Shown here: positions 10,557 to 21,525 of the stretch, in pieces
How the letters are laid out: each line of letters opens with the position of its first letter
Position numbering within the stretch: the first letter of the stretch is position 1
Assembly: GCA_026120185.1 (NCBI GenBank)
Contig: JANUWF010001491.1
Coordinates: forward strand, 1,674,001 to 1,738,000
DNA from: Voacanga thouarsii
Taxonomy: Eukaryota; Streptophyta; Magnoliopsida; Gentianales; Apocynaceae
DNA length: 64,000 nucleotides
Direction: 5' to 3'
Program-made: the position numbers and the translations under genes
The notes under the pieces: generated by a model
What the model saw: the letters and a program-made list of their open reading frames with translations, nothing else
Databases searched by the model: none
What the model was told of the DNA's origin: nothing

Positions 10557-13168
10557 TGTGTGATTGGGTCTAAAATCACTATTATTTTCCTAGTTATTTA
10601 AGGTTTTTTAAAGATACTTTTGTTATAATAACTAGGAATATTCCTTCCTATTTGACATTTTACTTTGTAGAAGGTGTTTTTGACGAATTTGTGTATATTT
10701 AAGTTAAATTCATGCAAAATTGAAGACTTTCTAGAACACACCTAGTGCTAAGTCTAGTAAGTGGACCAGGCACCGGGTCCATTCTGGACGGCCAGAGGAA
10801 AACAAAGCAAAATTCAATGAAGAAACAGATTACACTCGGCGTCAGGTTGGTCAATTGGACAAATTTAAGAATTTTCCAATGATTTTGGTATTTTTCAAAT
10901 CTTACTCAGCCAAGACTTCCCAAACTATGAATTTAGCATCAAAGAGGCCTACAAAAGCAAGAGAAGACATAAGAGAAAAAGGTGAATCCAAGAGCAAAAG
11001 TTCCAAACACTGATTAAAGGTGACGGTTTTAAAGAACAGAGGAGTATGCATGGGAACGAAAAATAGAGAATAAAAACAAGCCTTTTAATGGGAGCATAGA
11101 AGCTTTAAGATCATACCTTTGCGTGCTTTGAACCTTTTAGGTTGTGTAGGAATGGATTGAACCACGGGAATAGCCTCGCCTTGCCCACTTGTTAAAGCTT
11201 CCGGTTGAAATCCCGCTAACCTCCTACTTCGCCTTGTTTGCATGAACGCCGAGCTTTCCGGCTCACAGAATATTCCACTGCCTCAATCCTTACTGGTGAA
11301 ACAAAGGATGAAGAGGAGTGATCTCAAATCTCCTTGGTTCTCTTGCTATTGATTAGCAAAACACCAAGGGAAGAAACAAGAAAGGAGGAGCACGAGAGAG
11401 AGAGAGGCTGCGTGAGGGAGAGAGAAAAGCTAGGGAGAATTAGGGTTTTCTTTTTCCAAGAGCCTTGTTTATTGTTAGCCAAAACTAGGACTCCAATATC
11501 TGATAACGATATCCCCCGGGATATCTTATTTCAAACACCCGGACGTTATTAAGAGAATAAGTTTGGCTTAACCCTAAACTTATCTGATCCGTATCTAGAA
11601 AAATCATACGGTCCAAGCTATTGGGCCAAGATAATATTTATTATTTTTCTTGGACCAAAATGGCCCAAAATAATAAACATTAATTATTTATTTTCTGGGC
11701 TTATAGAAATAACCCAATAAATAATTAATGAGACCAAATAAACCAAAATAATTAAACTTCAATTATTTATTTCTTGGGCTTATATAAATAACCCAATAAA
11801 TAATTAATCATTAATTATTTTTCTCTAGTTTAAGCCCAGGTTAATTTTCTAATTATTCAAATTAGACCTAGTCCATGAATAATTAATTAATCAATTAAAC
11901 TAGATAATTAATTTCTCTCAACTCCTATTTTTATTTATTTATTTATTTATTTTATTCTGGTTTAAAAATAAATTAGACTTCCTGAATAAAATAAAATCCT
12001 CTTTAACTGAGACCAATTCCTCAACCCAAAATTAATTAGGACTTACGGGCTATTCCGAGGACCAAAAAGACAAATTGCCTTGGCTGCTAAAATGACCAAA
12101 ATGCCCCTACTATATAAATAGCTGTATTCTGCATTTTAAATATTTCCTAATATCACCATAAGAAAATATTGACCCCAAAGACAATGCTGCGTTAGCAATG
12201 TCTCCGACCTACAGGTGAAATGACTAAAATACCCCTCTACACATCGACGTACATTTAGAGAGGAAAAAGTGTACTAACACCTCTCTAAATGACATCTACT
12301 AACTTTAGGCTTCTAGTCCAATGATCCACGATTTCCTGGAGTATTTCTGCTTTCCAAGGGAGCTACGCTAAAGCAAACATCCAAGTCATGTTTCCCAGGG
12401 CCCTAGACACTTTACATCATTCAAACAACCACAAGGGGCGATATTGTGTAGAAACTTTCTTGTACAAGTCTGTCTTAACTAACTAGTTACATATACCCAA
12501 AACACAAGCATATTGGTTCTACCATAGAACATCAACTATAGCATATCAAAGTATATGCTTCCAGCTTCGTTAGACCACCAACTCATACTCAAGTCGTAGA
12601 GTACTAGTCTAGGTTTCTACCATATAGTACTTTTAGAAACCACTACTATAGGTCATGTCCTACGTATTCGAAATACGCTTATGTCATGAAGTGAGTGGAC
12701 TACTCACTAACTAAAGGTAAGCCATTCCCCATTTGGAATTCATAATATAATAACCTAAACATGATGAAATTCCCATTCTCATCAATAGGTTAAGAACAAA
12801 TGTTTATGTGTTTAAATAACCCATGATCCATACCTTACTGTGATAGACCACCATTCACATGGATCAATTATTTAAATATAATGGGTCTGTTCCAAATGAA
12901 ATTGTGCACAAATAAAAAAGTAAATTCACAAACGATTTTTGAAAATAATTCTTTTATTAAAATATTCGATATTTACATCAAAAACCTAATCTAAGAGAGC
13001 ATACTATCCAACAAAAGAAAGAGTTCACTATCCAAGAAGGGATTAATATACTATGCTTGTGATGCGTATACTTGTTCGTATGTATATTTTGGGATTAATA
13101 TTCTAATAACTTGACTAAGGGATAGTTTTAAATTTGATAATTTTTAGACACTCAAAATTTATGCATCA
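10557..13168 (+). repeat. Gypsy-D 3' LTR, deleted and interrupted
   Basis: 10557-11020 matches the first part of the 5' LTR. Solo LTR-E then intervenes (11021-13013), and the LTR resumes at 13014. After the GTTCACTATCCAAG block it jumps directly to the CTATGCTTGTGATG block that is near 4465 in the 5' LTR. Roughly 0.8 kb is therefore missing. It ends ATGCATCA at 13168. A duplicated copy of the end lies at 13309-13463. Confidence 0.75.
11021..13013 (-). mobile_element. LTR-E copy 1: solo copia LTR
   Basis: On the minus strand it starts TGTTGGATAGTATGC at 13013 and ends near 11021. It matches the LTRs of Copia-E (19807-21525 and 26869-28592) throughout, including the TTTATTTGTGCACAAT block, the 'gtgatctatgtgaat' block and the 'gtattttggtca' block. 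Flanks are AAAGG (11016-11020) and AAAGA (13014-13018), a TSD with one mismatch. There is no internal sequence, so it is a solo LTR. It lies in the Gypsy-D 3' LTR. The frame 11334-11552 is LTR sequence. Confidence 0.85.
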
Positions 13169-13539
13169 TTGTCCAACACAAAACTAAGAGATCTGCGTTT
13201 CTTAATTAAGCCCAACATTTTTAGCCTATGAGTGGCCACAGAAGGGATTAATATAAATATTCGATATTTATATCAGAAACCTAATCTATGAGAGCATACT
13301 ATCCAACAGAAGAAAGAGTTCACTATCCAAGAAGGGATTAATATACTATGCTTGTGATGCGTATACTTGCTCGTATGTATATTTTGGGATTAATATTCTA
13401 ATAACTTGACTAAGGGATAGTTTTAAATTTGATAATTTTTAGACACTCAAAATTTATGCATCATTGTCCAACACAAAACTAAGAGATCTGTGTTTCTTAA
13501 TTAAGCCCAACATTTTTAGCCTATGAGTGGCCACAGAAG
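12960..13539. repeat. 295-bp tandem duplication at the Gypsy-D right border
   Basis: Copy 1 starts at 12960 and copy 2 at 13255, offset 295 bp. The pair ends at 13244 and 13539. Each copy contains the tail of LTR-E, the end of the Gypsy-D LTR and about 76 bp of Copia-M gag, with only a few differences. The duplication therefore arose after both insertions. The junction carries GGATTAATAT, which also occurs within the unit near 13040, suggesting microhomology. Confidence 0.92.
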
Positions 13540-13905
13540 TACCCTCAGCCATCTTTGAATGGAACAATTGTTTTGATATCTCAAATCTTTTCGTCCTAGC
13601 TTGGGCATCAAACCGCTCTCAAAGATGCAAGATGATCGAGTAAGCATCCATATACTAATGCAGGTCATGGGGGATTGACACAAACATTACATAGGATGCC
13701 ATGTCACTGTCCTCTTTATGCTTCTTGTGGACAACATTCTTATCAGTATGAGCATCTTGAGCTGCTGGTGGTGGAATAGGATACTCGAACACGTAGAGCA
13801 ACTTTTCCAACTTGAAAACAATTCACAAGTTTCTAAACCAATCGAGAAAGCTTGTTTCAGTTAATTTATTAATTTTCAAGATGCTAAGCAGGTTTAGGTT
13901 GGTCA
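13464..13905 (-). pseudogene. Copia-M gag, N-terminal half
   Basis: On the minus strand from 13905 the translation begins TNLNLLSILKINKLTETSFL followed by DWFRNL, the classic start of a plant copia gag. It continues through FEYPIPPPAAQDAHTDKN and FDAQARTKRFEISKQLFHS to KMAEG, all conserved positions of this domain. Stops occur at the usual W/Q positions. Gypsy-B is inserted at the gag start codon (13906) and Gypsy-D ends the fragment on the other side. The downstream half is at 2742-3174. The leader and primer site of the same element are at 49424-51521. Confidence 0.88.
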
Positions 13906-15320
13906 TGTAATACCCCGTATTAAGCCACCTTTATTATGTGAGGGAAAGTCATGCATGTCATAGCATTTTTATATTGCATTTGGTAAATTGAATTATTTTC
14001 ATGAAAATATGAGTTTCATAAGTTTGTTGTTCCGTGAATTAATTTGTTCTAATGTGGTTGTGTTATTTAAGTTAGTTGAGCTTTTGTTTTAATAAGGAGG
14101 ATTTATTAGAAGAAGAGGATGAAGCAAGTGAGTAGGAATTAAGAAAATTTATTAGGGGATTATTTACTCAAGAATTAATGCGGAATAGTGGTTAGAGCAC
14201 GGTGTCTAATTCTTGGTGGACTTGAGTTTGAATCATAGCTATTTCAAATCCTATCCTTTCTTTTATTTTCTTTTTCCCTACTTTTTCTAAGCCTTGGCCG
14301 AAATTCTCCTAGGGTAGCTACACATTGGAGGCTAATTCCTAAAATTTAGGAGTGTGATTTATGTTGGGAATTATATTATAAAGCATTTGAAAATAATATC
14401 TTATCATAATCATTTAGAGAATTTTAAATATTACTAATTTGGATTTTGAAAGCTATATCTTAGTAAATTATTAGGAAATAAAGAATATAAAAACAAAGCT
14501 TATTTTCTTCAAGTAGCCGCCACTTCTTAAGAAGATAAGTCTCCAAATCTTAATTTTATTCAAATAATTTTAAAAAGAAAATATAAGGATAAATGCTGGA
14601 TTTTAATTGAAGCACTTATCTTTTAGAATATGTGTTTTTGAAATTTTGGGGAAAAAGGGAAAAGAATTTCAGTTAGCTTCAAGAAAAAAAGAAAACCAGA
14701 ATTTTATACTATAAAATAAATATTTAATAGCTGTTTAAACTTTACTCAAATTAATATAGGTAATTAATTAAATTATTTCTTAAACAAATAACCTAAATCC
14801 TTCATGTATTTTTCTGAAAAATACCTACAGAGCTACCGCCACCTTAAGAGCTTTTGGAGCTCAACTTTAACTCTTCAAAACCCTACGTAAAGTTATCCAA
14901 GAAAACCTTAACCAATTAGGACTTTGCTTGAGCAAAAACAATAATAGAAATTTCCCTTCCATTCCTTCAATTTTTCTGCCACAATCTTCACCAATCTGCA
15001 CAAATTCTCTCTAGTCATTGAGTAAAAACACAGCTACATAAAGACTCACTTTTGTTCTTTCATTCTTGCCACCATAGAGACCGAAACCAGCTTGATCTCT
15101 TGCATCTTTCTGTCCCTATTTTCGGTCATCAAAAGCACAAAAAAACATAGCAACAACAACCCCCAAACTACTGCTCAGTTTCGATAACCCAAAGAAGAAC
15201 CAAAGCTGTCCAACTTGTTCTTGTGATCAAGAATCCATAACAAGGTAGGACATCTCCAAACTCCCAAACACCAAAACCTAATCTTTTCTATCCAGCAAAC
15301 CACAAAATTCCCACTCTCTC
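13906..15320 (+). repeat. Gypsy-B 5' LTR, first 1415 bp
   Basis: It is collinear with 45971-47424 of the 3' LTR from TGTAATACC to the CCCACTCTCTC block, where LTR-A copy 1 begins. Shared landmarks are the TTAAGCCACCTTTATTATGT start, the tRNA-like segment, 'cttggccgaaattctcctag', and the AACCCAAAGAAG block. The remaining 2 kb of this LTR has been lost with the deletion near 42640. Confidence 0.9.
14181..14240 (+). other. tRNA-like box A/box B segment in the Gypsy-B 5' LTR
   Basis: Contains AGTGGTTAGAGC and, about 40 bp later, GAGTTTGAATC. It is the degenerate counterpart of the segment at 46247-46311. Confidence 0.4.
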
Positions 15321-15566
15321 TGTGAAACCCCACCTAAAGCCAACCTTAGGGCAAGGGGATTGGGATACATATCATATTATTCTGCATAAAAATATATATT
15401 TTTTATTGATTTTTATATGCTTTAGAATTGTGTTTTATAGGTTAAAAGGTAAAATTATACTTATTGGATAGGAAGGGTTAAAAGGTAATTTTCCTTGAGG
15501 TCAAAATAGTAAGATGGCTTGAGGTTTAGATAAGAAGAATATTTGGGTGAAAAAATAAGAACAAGA

Positions 15567-15636
15567 GTTAGTGTGGTTAAGTGGTTAGAGCTTTGTGAAT
15601 TAATCTCTAAGGTCATGAGTTCAAATCCCATCACTT
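15567..15636 (+). other. tRNA-like box A/box B segment in LTR-A copy 1
   Basis: Contains TGGTTAAGTGGTTAGAGC and, after about 40 bp, GAGTTCAAATCCC. It resembles tRNA internal promoter boxes with the right spacing. It lies at the same place in all LTR-A copies. Confidence 0.45.
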
Positions 15637-16883
15637 AAGTTTTATTCATGATTATCTTAGCTATGTTTGAATTTTAGATTTTCTTACATTCCTTAAAGAT
15701 AGGAATGTTGTCCTAGGAGAGACATGAAGAGAATGTCTTGATCATATAATCATGTCCTAAAAAGAATTCTAGAGGAATTCTTGTCCTTCTTATTATCTCT
15801 AGATTTGTCCTAACATCTTCACAATTTAAATTATTCAAAATTCATTAAATCTCTTCTTTTAATTCCAAAAATTCTAAGATAATTCCTTAGCCTTGAATTT
15901 CGAAAATTAGTCTTGGAAGTTAGAGGATTGGCCGAAATTAGGGAGAAGAATCCAAGAGAAATAAATCACCATGGTACAACCTTCAAACTTATCTTCATGT
16001 TGTTCATGATTTTAATAAGGAAAATCTGGAAAATTTTCAGAATTTTGGACTGTCCAGCTTTCGAAAAATTCAACCAGAACTCTTGCTCATTTGCTGCCAG
16101 AAAAATGGCCAATTCATGTAGCTTGAAGACTGAAAATTCTGGGCAGAATTCGGACTGTACAAATTGCACAAAATCAGAAAATTTTCTATATAATTTCGCT
16201 GCACACCAAGCTGAGATTGAAGCTGTTTTTCTTGTCATCAATCCAACAAAACCTCCTCTGCTTTCTCCAAAAAGAAGGCAGGAAACCAACCTTAAAAGAC
16301 CTTCAAACACCCCTCAAAATCATCTGTAAATCGAGCTGAAGAAATGCAGAAATTCTACACAGAAAAATTAGCAACCTTCAAAGCTTTGAACAGCTTTGAA
16401 ACCAGAAAAATTCCAGTTCTATCTCTTTAGAACTAGACCAAAAAAACAACTTCAAACCTCTACAAAATGGACTGAACACCATTAACCTCCATACTCACCA
16501 TGAGTACTTGGACTCCATAATTATACCTCAAAAACCTCCAAAGATCACTCTATCCAAAACACATTTGAACTTCAAAAAATATTCCAGAATTTTGTTCCAT
16601 GAAACACTCTTGTATCAAGCAACCAATCCAGAAATTGCTCTGCCATTAAACACTGCATTTCGGCTAGCTTATAACCTAAATAGCCTTCATTCCCTTGCCA
16701 TAAATCTGACCAGTCCAGCCGACTCCATTGAAGAGCAAAAGAAACCTCCTTTAATCAAACATCATTAGCTTATCTTCTACCTCAAACAACTCCACAATTT
16801 CCTCCATTTGAATTTGAAATAAAATCAGATTATTCTCTCTCATTCTAGCTGAAAATCGAAACTCCTAATCACCCTAGACCATT

Positions 16884-17890
16884 TGATGAGACTCCGCTTC
16901 ATCATGGAGGTTAAGATCAAGGAGAGGAAGGCATGATCATGCAAGGACAAGGACTGATGACAAGATCTAGGTCCAAGAAGCTTCAAGATGAGTTTCAATT
17001 GCTCATAAAACCATGCTTGAGGATGGAAGAGGGTTGGAAGGTTGAGGAAGCTAGTCAAGAGTTCATTTTGATGACTTCCAAGAAGGACCCCAACAAAAAC
17101 TCAAGCCGGCAACAAAGGCGGACGAAACTTAACCAAATGAGGCCTTCTAGTAGACATCTGGCACCGGCCCCAAGCAACCAAACTGGCACAAGCTTCAACC
17201 TTCCTAGCAATGGCTTTATTCTAGTGCACGACTGGCCGAAGACAGAGCCTAACCGACGCCAGCTTGAGGGCCATAGTCGGCGCCAACTCCATCCTGGGCA
17301 GCCGACGGCTGCCCAGCAATTTTGATATTTTCTCCAGTTTTCTCTAATTTTAAGTTCTTGTAAAGACTATATAAGACCCTAAACTGTAATAGAACCTTAG
17401 GGATTACTTAGCTAGGGTTAGGGTAGTATAAATAGTACATTTAGTGATTTGACAAGGCAATTCCCACACTTTAATTCAAATTTGAGAAAGAATCTTGAGA
17501 GGCCCTAGCCTCCTTGTTCATCTTAATCAAGACCATGTTTAAGGGTTAGTCCTCCTTATGAATGAGTCTATAAATCTTATGGATAATCCAATATGGTTTC
17601 TTTGAATGGGTCTTAGTTTCTTGTTCTTCTAAAGTTTATTTGAATTCCATTACTTGGGTGCCTTAGTTTCTTCGAGGATATTGGGGTGAGATTATAGTAG
17701 AACTTTCTACTATTATTGAAGGTCTTTGAAGCTTAGTTCTTTAAGGGTTTGATAGAGGTTAGGTTGTTATTTCATTTTCTTCTTTTTGTCCTAAGAAGAA
17801 TCTCTGTTTTTTGTCTCATTGATTGAGCTGAATACATAACCAACTAAACCACTCACAACACCAAGAAAAAGCCCACATAAGATCATATCA
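16884..17890 (+). repeat. Gypsy-H 5' LTR
   Basis: 1007 bp, TGATGAGACTCC to GATCATATCA. A frame at 16933-17325 includes GLMTRSRSKKLQDEFQLL. The same frame in the 3' LTR is the tail of pol, so this is LTR-borne coding sequence rather than a separate gene. A TATA-like 'gtagtataaatagtac' lies near 17425-17440, where an LTR promoter would be expected. It is followed by AT-rich sequence up to the primer site. Confidence 0.93.
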
Positions 17891-17897
17891 AAGAGTT

Positions 17898-17909
17898 TGG
17901 TATCAGAGC
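17898..17909 (+). other. Gypsy-H primer-binding site (initiator tRNA-Met)
   Basis: TGGTATCAGAGC, seven bases after the LTR end, is a perfect match to the 3' end complement of plant tRNA-iMet. Confidence 0.95.
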
Positions 17910-18885
17910 AAGGAAAATTTTGATTCCAATCAAAGCTTGAAAGCAAGGAAAGGAGCCCTACAAAGTTAAAGAAAAAGAAAACAGAGAAAATCCCGTAACT
18001 CAAAAACATGCTCCAAAAAGGTCATGAAATCTTTGTTGTATCTTGATTTTTATTTTGGGAAATTTCTCCTTGATGTTAATATAATCCTTGGGAACAAAAT
18101 TTTCTTGTGTTTGTGGTGAAATTTGGCTTGAATATGGGTGAGAATGTTGGTTGTTCTTAAGTGACGGGATTCTATCCAAAGTGTTTGATAAATGTTCCAT
18201 GAAAATGCTTTTGGCTATAGTTGGGAACTTTGATTCTTGATTTTTATTCCTTGGGATTTTAGGACTTAGTATATCACTCTATTATTGAATTCCATGCTCA
18301 TTGAACTCAACTTTACTAGTGCACACTTGTGATCATCTTGTTCTTCATAATCTTAATTCTAGTTATTCTTATTTCTTTGTTCTTGCTAATTCTTGTTCAT
18401 TTCTTCCTTAGAAGTGTTTCTTGTGCATCTAGTGTTTGTTCTTGTGTTGATTTAGTCCACATTTCTTGAAATTCTTGATTAAAACTTATTTGCTTGAGGT
18501 GACCAACAAGTGTTTGTTAAAATTTCCCTAAGACCCCCTAATAGGAAAAATCCATTGATTTGTGTGATTTACTAAGTTGGACTAAATCTTTAGTTATTGG
18601 GGAGAATTGATATTGAACAAGAAGGCTTAAGTATTGAGAAAAAGGCAAGAGGGTAAGCCTATTACTAAAAGAGCCTAAGAGAGCAAACACAAGCCTGGAG
18701 TGACCAATCCTTGAGAGCCAACGCGCAAGGAAGCGAAGTGAAGAATTATTTTCTTCATAATCTCTTTTGTTTTGCAGGTATGAGTAAGTAAATATTCCAT
18801 CACCCTGGCCCATGATCAAGAGATCTCTAGGCCTAACCCAAGTAGCCCTAGCAGACCTCAAGAAGAACAAGTTGATGCTAGGGGT
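17910..18885 (+). other. Gypsy-H leader
   Basis: About 1 kb between the primer site and recognisable gag. I see no conserved domain. Minus-strand frames (17791-18009, 18000-18200, 18538-18936) have no recognisable motif and cross the LTR/leader or leader/gag boundary. A purine-rich stretch around 18780-18885 leads into gag. Confidence 0.6.
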
Positions 18886-19806
18886 TTGCATAAAGACTTG
18901 CAAGCTATGATGAGGACTATACAAAGTGAGTTCCAAAACATGATAAGAGAGTTAATAAATCATCTTGGACAATCTTCTACCGTCGCACAAAGGAGAGGCC
19001 AAGAACGATTTGAAGTACCTAGCACTAGGATAAGGGATGGTGATGCTCATACCCCTCTGTTAAATGCCCAACAAGGGGAAGAGTGGGATGAGCACTCTAT
19101 CGGGGGATTCCAACCAACTCCTATAAGAGGGGAAAGACATGGTATGAGAAGAGGACGAGGTAGGGACCAAGGAAGAAATGGTGGGAACAACCTAAGGGGG
19201 TTAGAAAGAGAGTTTGAGGAAGTTGATGAATGGTATGAGGGGGAACAAGTTGAAGCATTTGGGGAACATATTAGAGGATGGGGCAATAGAGAAAGTATGA
19301 GAGAAGAAAATGATGAGGAGAAGGAGTTGAACCACATCAAATTGAAAGTGCCCATATTCTAAGGTAAGAGTAACCTCGAAGTATATTTCGAGTGGGAAAG
19401 AAAGTGGAGATCTTCCTAGAAAGTCATACCTATAGTGAGAGGTCAAAGGTGGGGTTGGCTATTTTAGGAGTTTCGGAGTAGGCTTTAGTTTGGTGGGAGT
19501 AAGTTAGTGCATAAAGGAGACAAATGGAAGTGAAAACCATGGCTAGTTGGAATTTGTTGAAAGATATGATGAGGGCAAGGCTTATACCACACCATTACTA
19601 CAATGATCTTTATCAAAGGCTCCAATCACTCAAACAAGGGAACAATAGTGTGGAAGATTACCATAAAGAGATGGAAGTAATGTTGATAATAGTTCAAATC
19701 AATGAGGATCCTAGAGCAACAAGGGTAAGGTTCTTGGGAGGATTAAATAGGGAAGTTGCTAATTTTGTAGAATGGCACCCCTATGAACGATTGGAGGACA
19801 TGGTAC
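18886..19806 (+). pseudogene. Gypsy-H gag, N-terminal and capsid part
   Basis: The frame 18886-19362 begins MHKDLQAMMRTIQSEFQNM. It is rich in Arg/Gly and acidic residues and ends ELNHIKLKVPIF, the conserved entry to the plant gypsy Retrotrans_gag domain (I-K-L-K-I-P-x-F). After a stop and a frame change, 19524-19841 continues with ARLIPHHYYNDLYQRLQSLK then a QGNNSVEDYHKEME segment, then RFLGGLNREVANFV and LEDMVLLAM, all typical capsid landmarks. Copia-E interrupts at 19807. The next residues (AAMKIERQLKR) lie at 28600. At least two disablements are present in this stretch. The protein would form the RNA-packaging particle. Confidence 0.85.
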
Positions 19807-21525
19807 TATTGGCAATGTGCCATCTTAGACTAGGTTTCTGATGTAAATATCAAATATATTAATAAAAGAATTTATTTTCAAAAATCGTTTGTGAATTTAT
19901 TTTATTTATTTGTGCACAATTTCGTTTGGAAAAGACCCATTGTGTTTAAATAAGTGATCTATGTGAATGAAGGTCTTTCACAGTAAGGTATGGATCATGG
20001 GTTATTTAAACACATAAACATTTGTTCTTAATCGATTGATGAGAATGGAAATCTCATCATGTTTAGGTTATTATGTTATGAATTTCAAATAGAGAATGGT
20101 TTACCTTTAGCCAGTGAGTAGTGCACTCACTTCATGACATAAACGTATTTCGAATACGTAGAACAGGATCTGTAGTAGTGATTTCATAAAAGTACTATAT
20201 GGTAGAAGCCTAGACTACTACCGCTACTACGTGGACTAGTACTCTATGACTTGAGTATGGGTTGGTGGTCTGACGAAGCTGGAAGCATATACTTTGATAT
20301 GCTATAATTGAGGTTCTATCCTAGGGCCAATATACTTGCATGTTGGGTATGTGTAACTAGTTAGTTAAGATAGATTTGTACAAGATAGTTTCTACACTAT
20401 ATCGCCCCTTGTGGTTGTCTGAATGATCTAAATATCTAGAGCCCTAGGAAACATGACTTGGATGTTTGCTTTAGGGTAGCACCCTTGGAAAATGAAAACA
20501 CTCCAGGAAGTCATGGATCATTGGATTAGAAGCCTAACGATGGTAGATGTCATTTAAATGGGTGTTAATACACTTCTTCCTCTCTAAATGTACGGCGATA
20601 TGTAGAGGGATATTTTAGTCATTTCACCTGTAGGTCGAAGACTTTGCTAATGCAGCATTGTCCTTAGGGTCAATATTTCCTTATGGTAATATTAGGAAAT
20701 ATTTAAAATACAAAATACAGCTATTTATAAAGTAGGGGTATTTTGGTCGTTTTTGTAGTCAAGGAGATGTGTCTTTTTGGTTCTCGGAATACCCCTTAAG
20801 TCTTAATTATTTATTGGGTTATTTATTTAATCCTAAGAATAATAAATAATTTTTATTATTTTGGGCTTTTCGGGTCCAAGAAAAATAATAAATATTATTT
20901 TGGCCCAATAGCCTGGACCATAGGATTTTTCCGGACACAGTTCAGAAGAGTTTAGGGTGAAGCTAAAATGTATTTTGTTAATAATATTCGGGTGTTTGAA
21001 ATATTAAATCCCGGGAATATTATTTGTATCAAAATAATTATTTTGACTTCATGACTCTTGGCTTTCTGTGTGGAAAAATAAATAAATAAATATTTCTCCG
21101 AGACTTTTGGCTCTCTATCTCTCGTGCCTTTTCTATTTACTAGCTTTTGGTTTTGTTGGTTAAACATAAGAAGCCAAGGAAGCCATGCCAACAGATGATG
21201 AAGAGTGAAAAAACTAATCTTCTTCTCACCCTTTTCTGTGATCACCAACTGAGATTAGGCTGGGTTATATTCTGAGAGCTGAAAAGCCAGACATTGATTG
21301 CACCGGAGGAGAAGAAGAGATTGGCAACCGGTACAGGAAGCTTGATCTCATGGGAGGAAGAAGGCTATTCTTGTGAATCAATCAACTCTCCTACAGTCTT
21401 CAAGGTTTAAGGAACCAAGAGGTATGATTTTAATCCCTCCATACTGCTGCCATACTCGGTTATGTTGGTTTTCTGTCCGTTTTTGTTCCCGTATGCATGC
21501 TTTCTGTTTGTTTTCAAATCCTACA
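19807..21525 (+). repeat. Copia-E 5' LTR
   Basis: 1719 bp. It ends TTCAAATCCTACA, the same as the 3' copy. Homologous to solo LTR-E copy 1 (11021-13013, opposite strand). The minus-strand frame 20952-21248 is LTR sequence. Confidence 0.93.

Larger units (their letters stand above)
3175..13168 (+). mobile_element. Gypsy-D: non-autonomous Tat/Athila-like LTR retrotransposon, with nested insertions
   Basis: The left LTR is 3175-4583, a primer site follows directly, and the right LTR starts at 10557 after a purine-rich tract. It sits inside the gag of minus-strand Copia-M, whose reading frame resumes on both sides. TTGT flanks both outer ends (3171-3174 and 13169-13172), a short TSD match. Without the solo LTR-F insert (5622-8965) the interior is only about 2.6 kb. 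It contains one short unrecognised ORF and no protease, RT or integrase, so it must have depended on enzymes from another element. The 3' LTR is internally deleted and carries a solo LTR-E. Right-edge sequence is duplicated once more up to 13463. Confidence 0.8.

Noticed and set aside
15913..16329. 138-residue frame (and its 114-residue antisense partner) as a possible host gene
   Set aside because: It lies inside LTR-A copy 1. The homologous stretch in the other three LTR-A copies does not keep the frame.
18538..18936. 132-residue minus-strand frame
   Set aside because: Covers the Gypsy-H leader and is antisense to the gag start; no recognisable motif.
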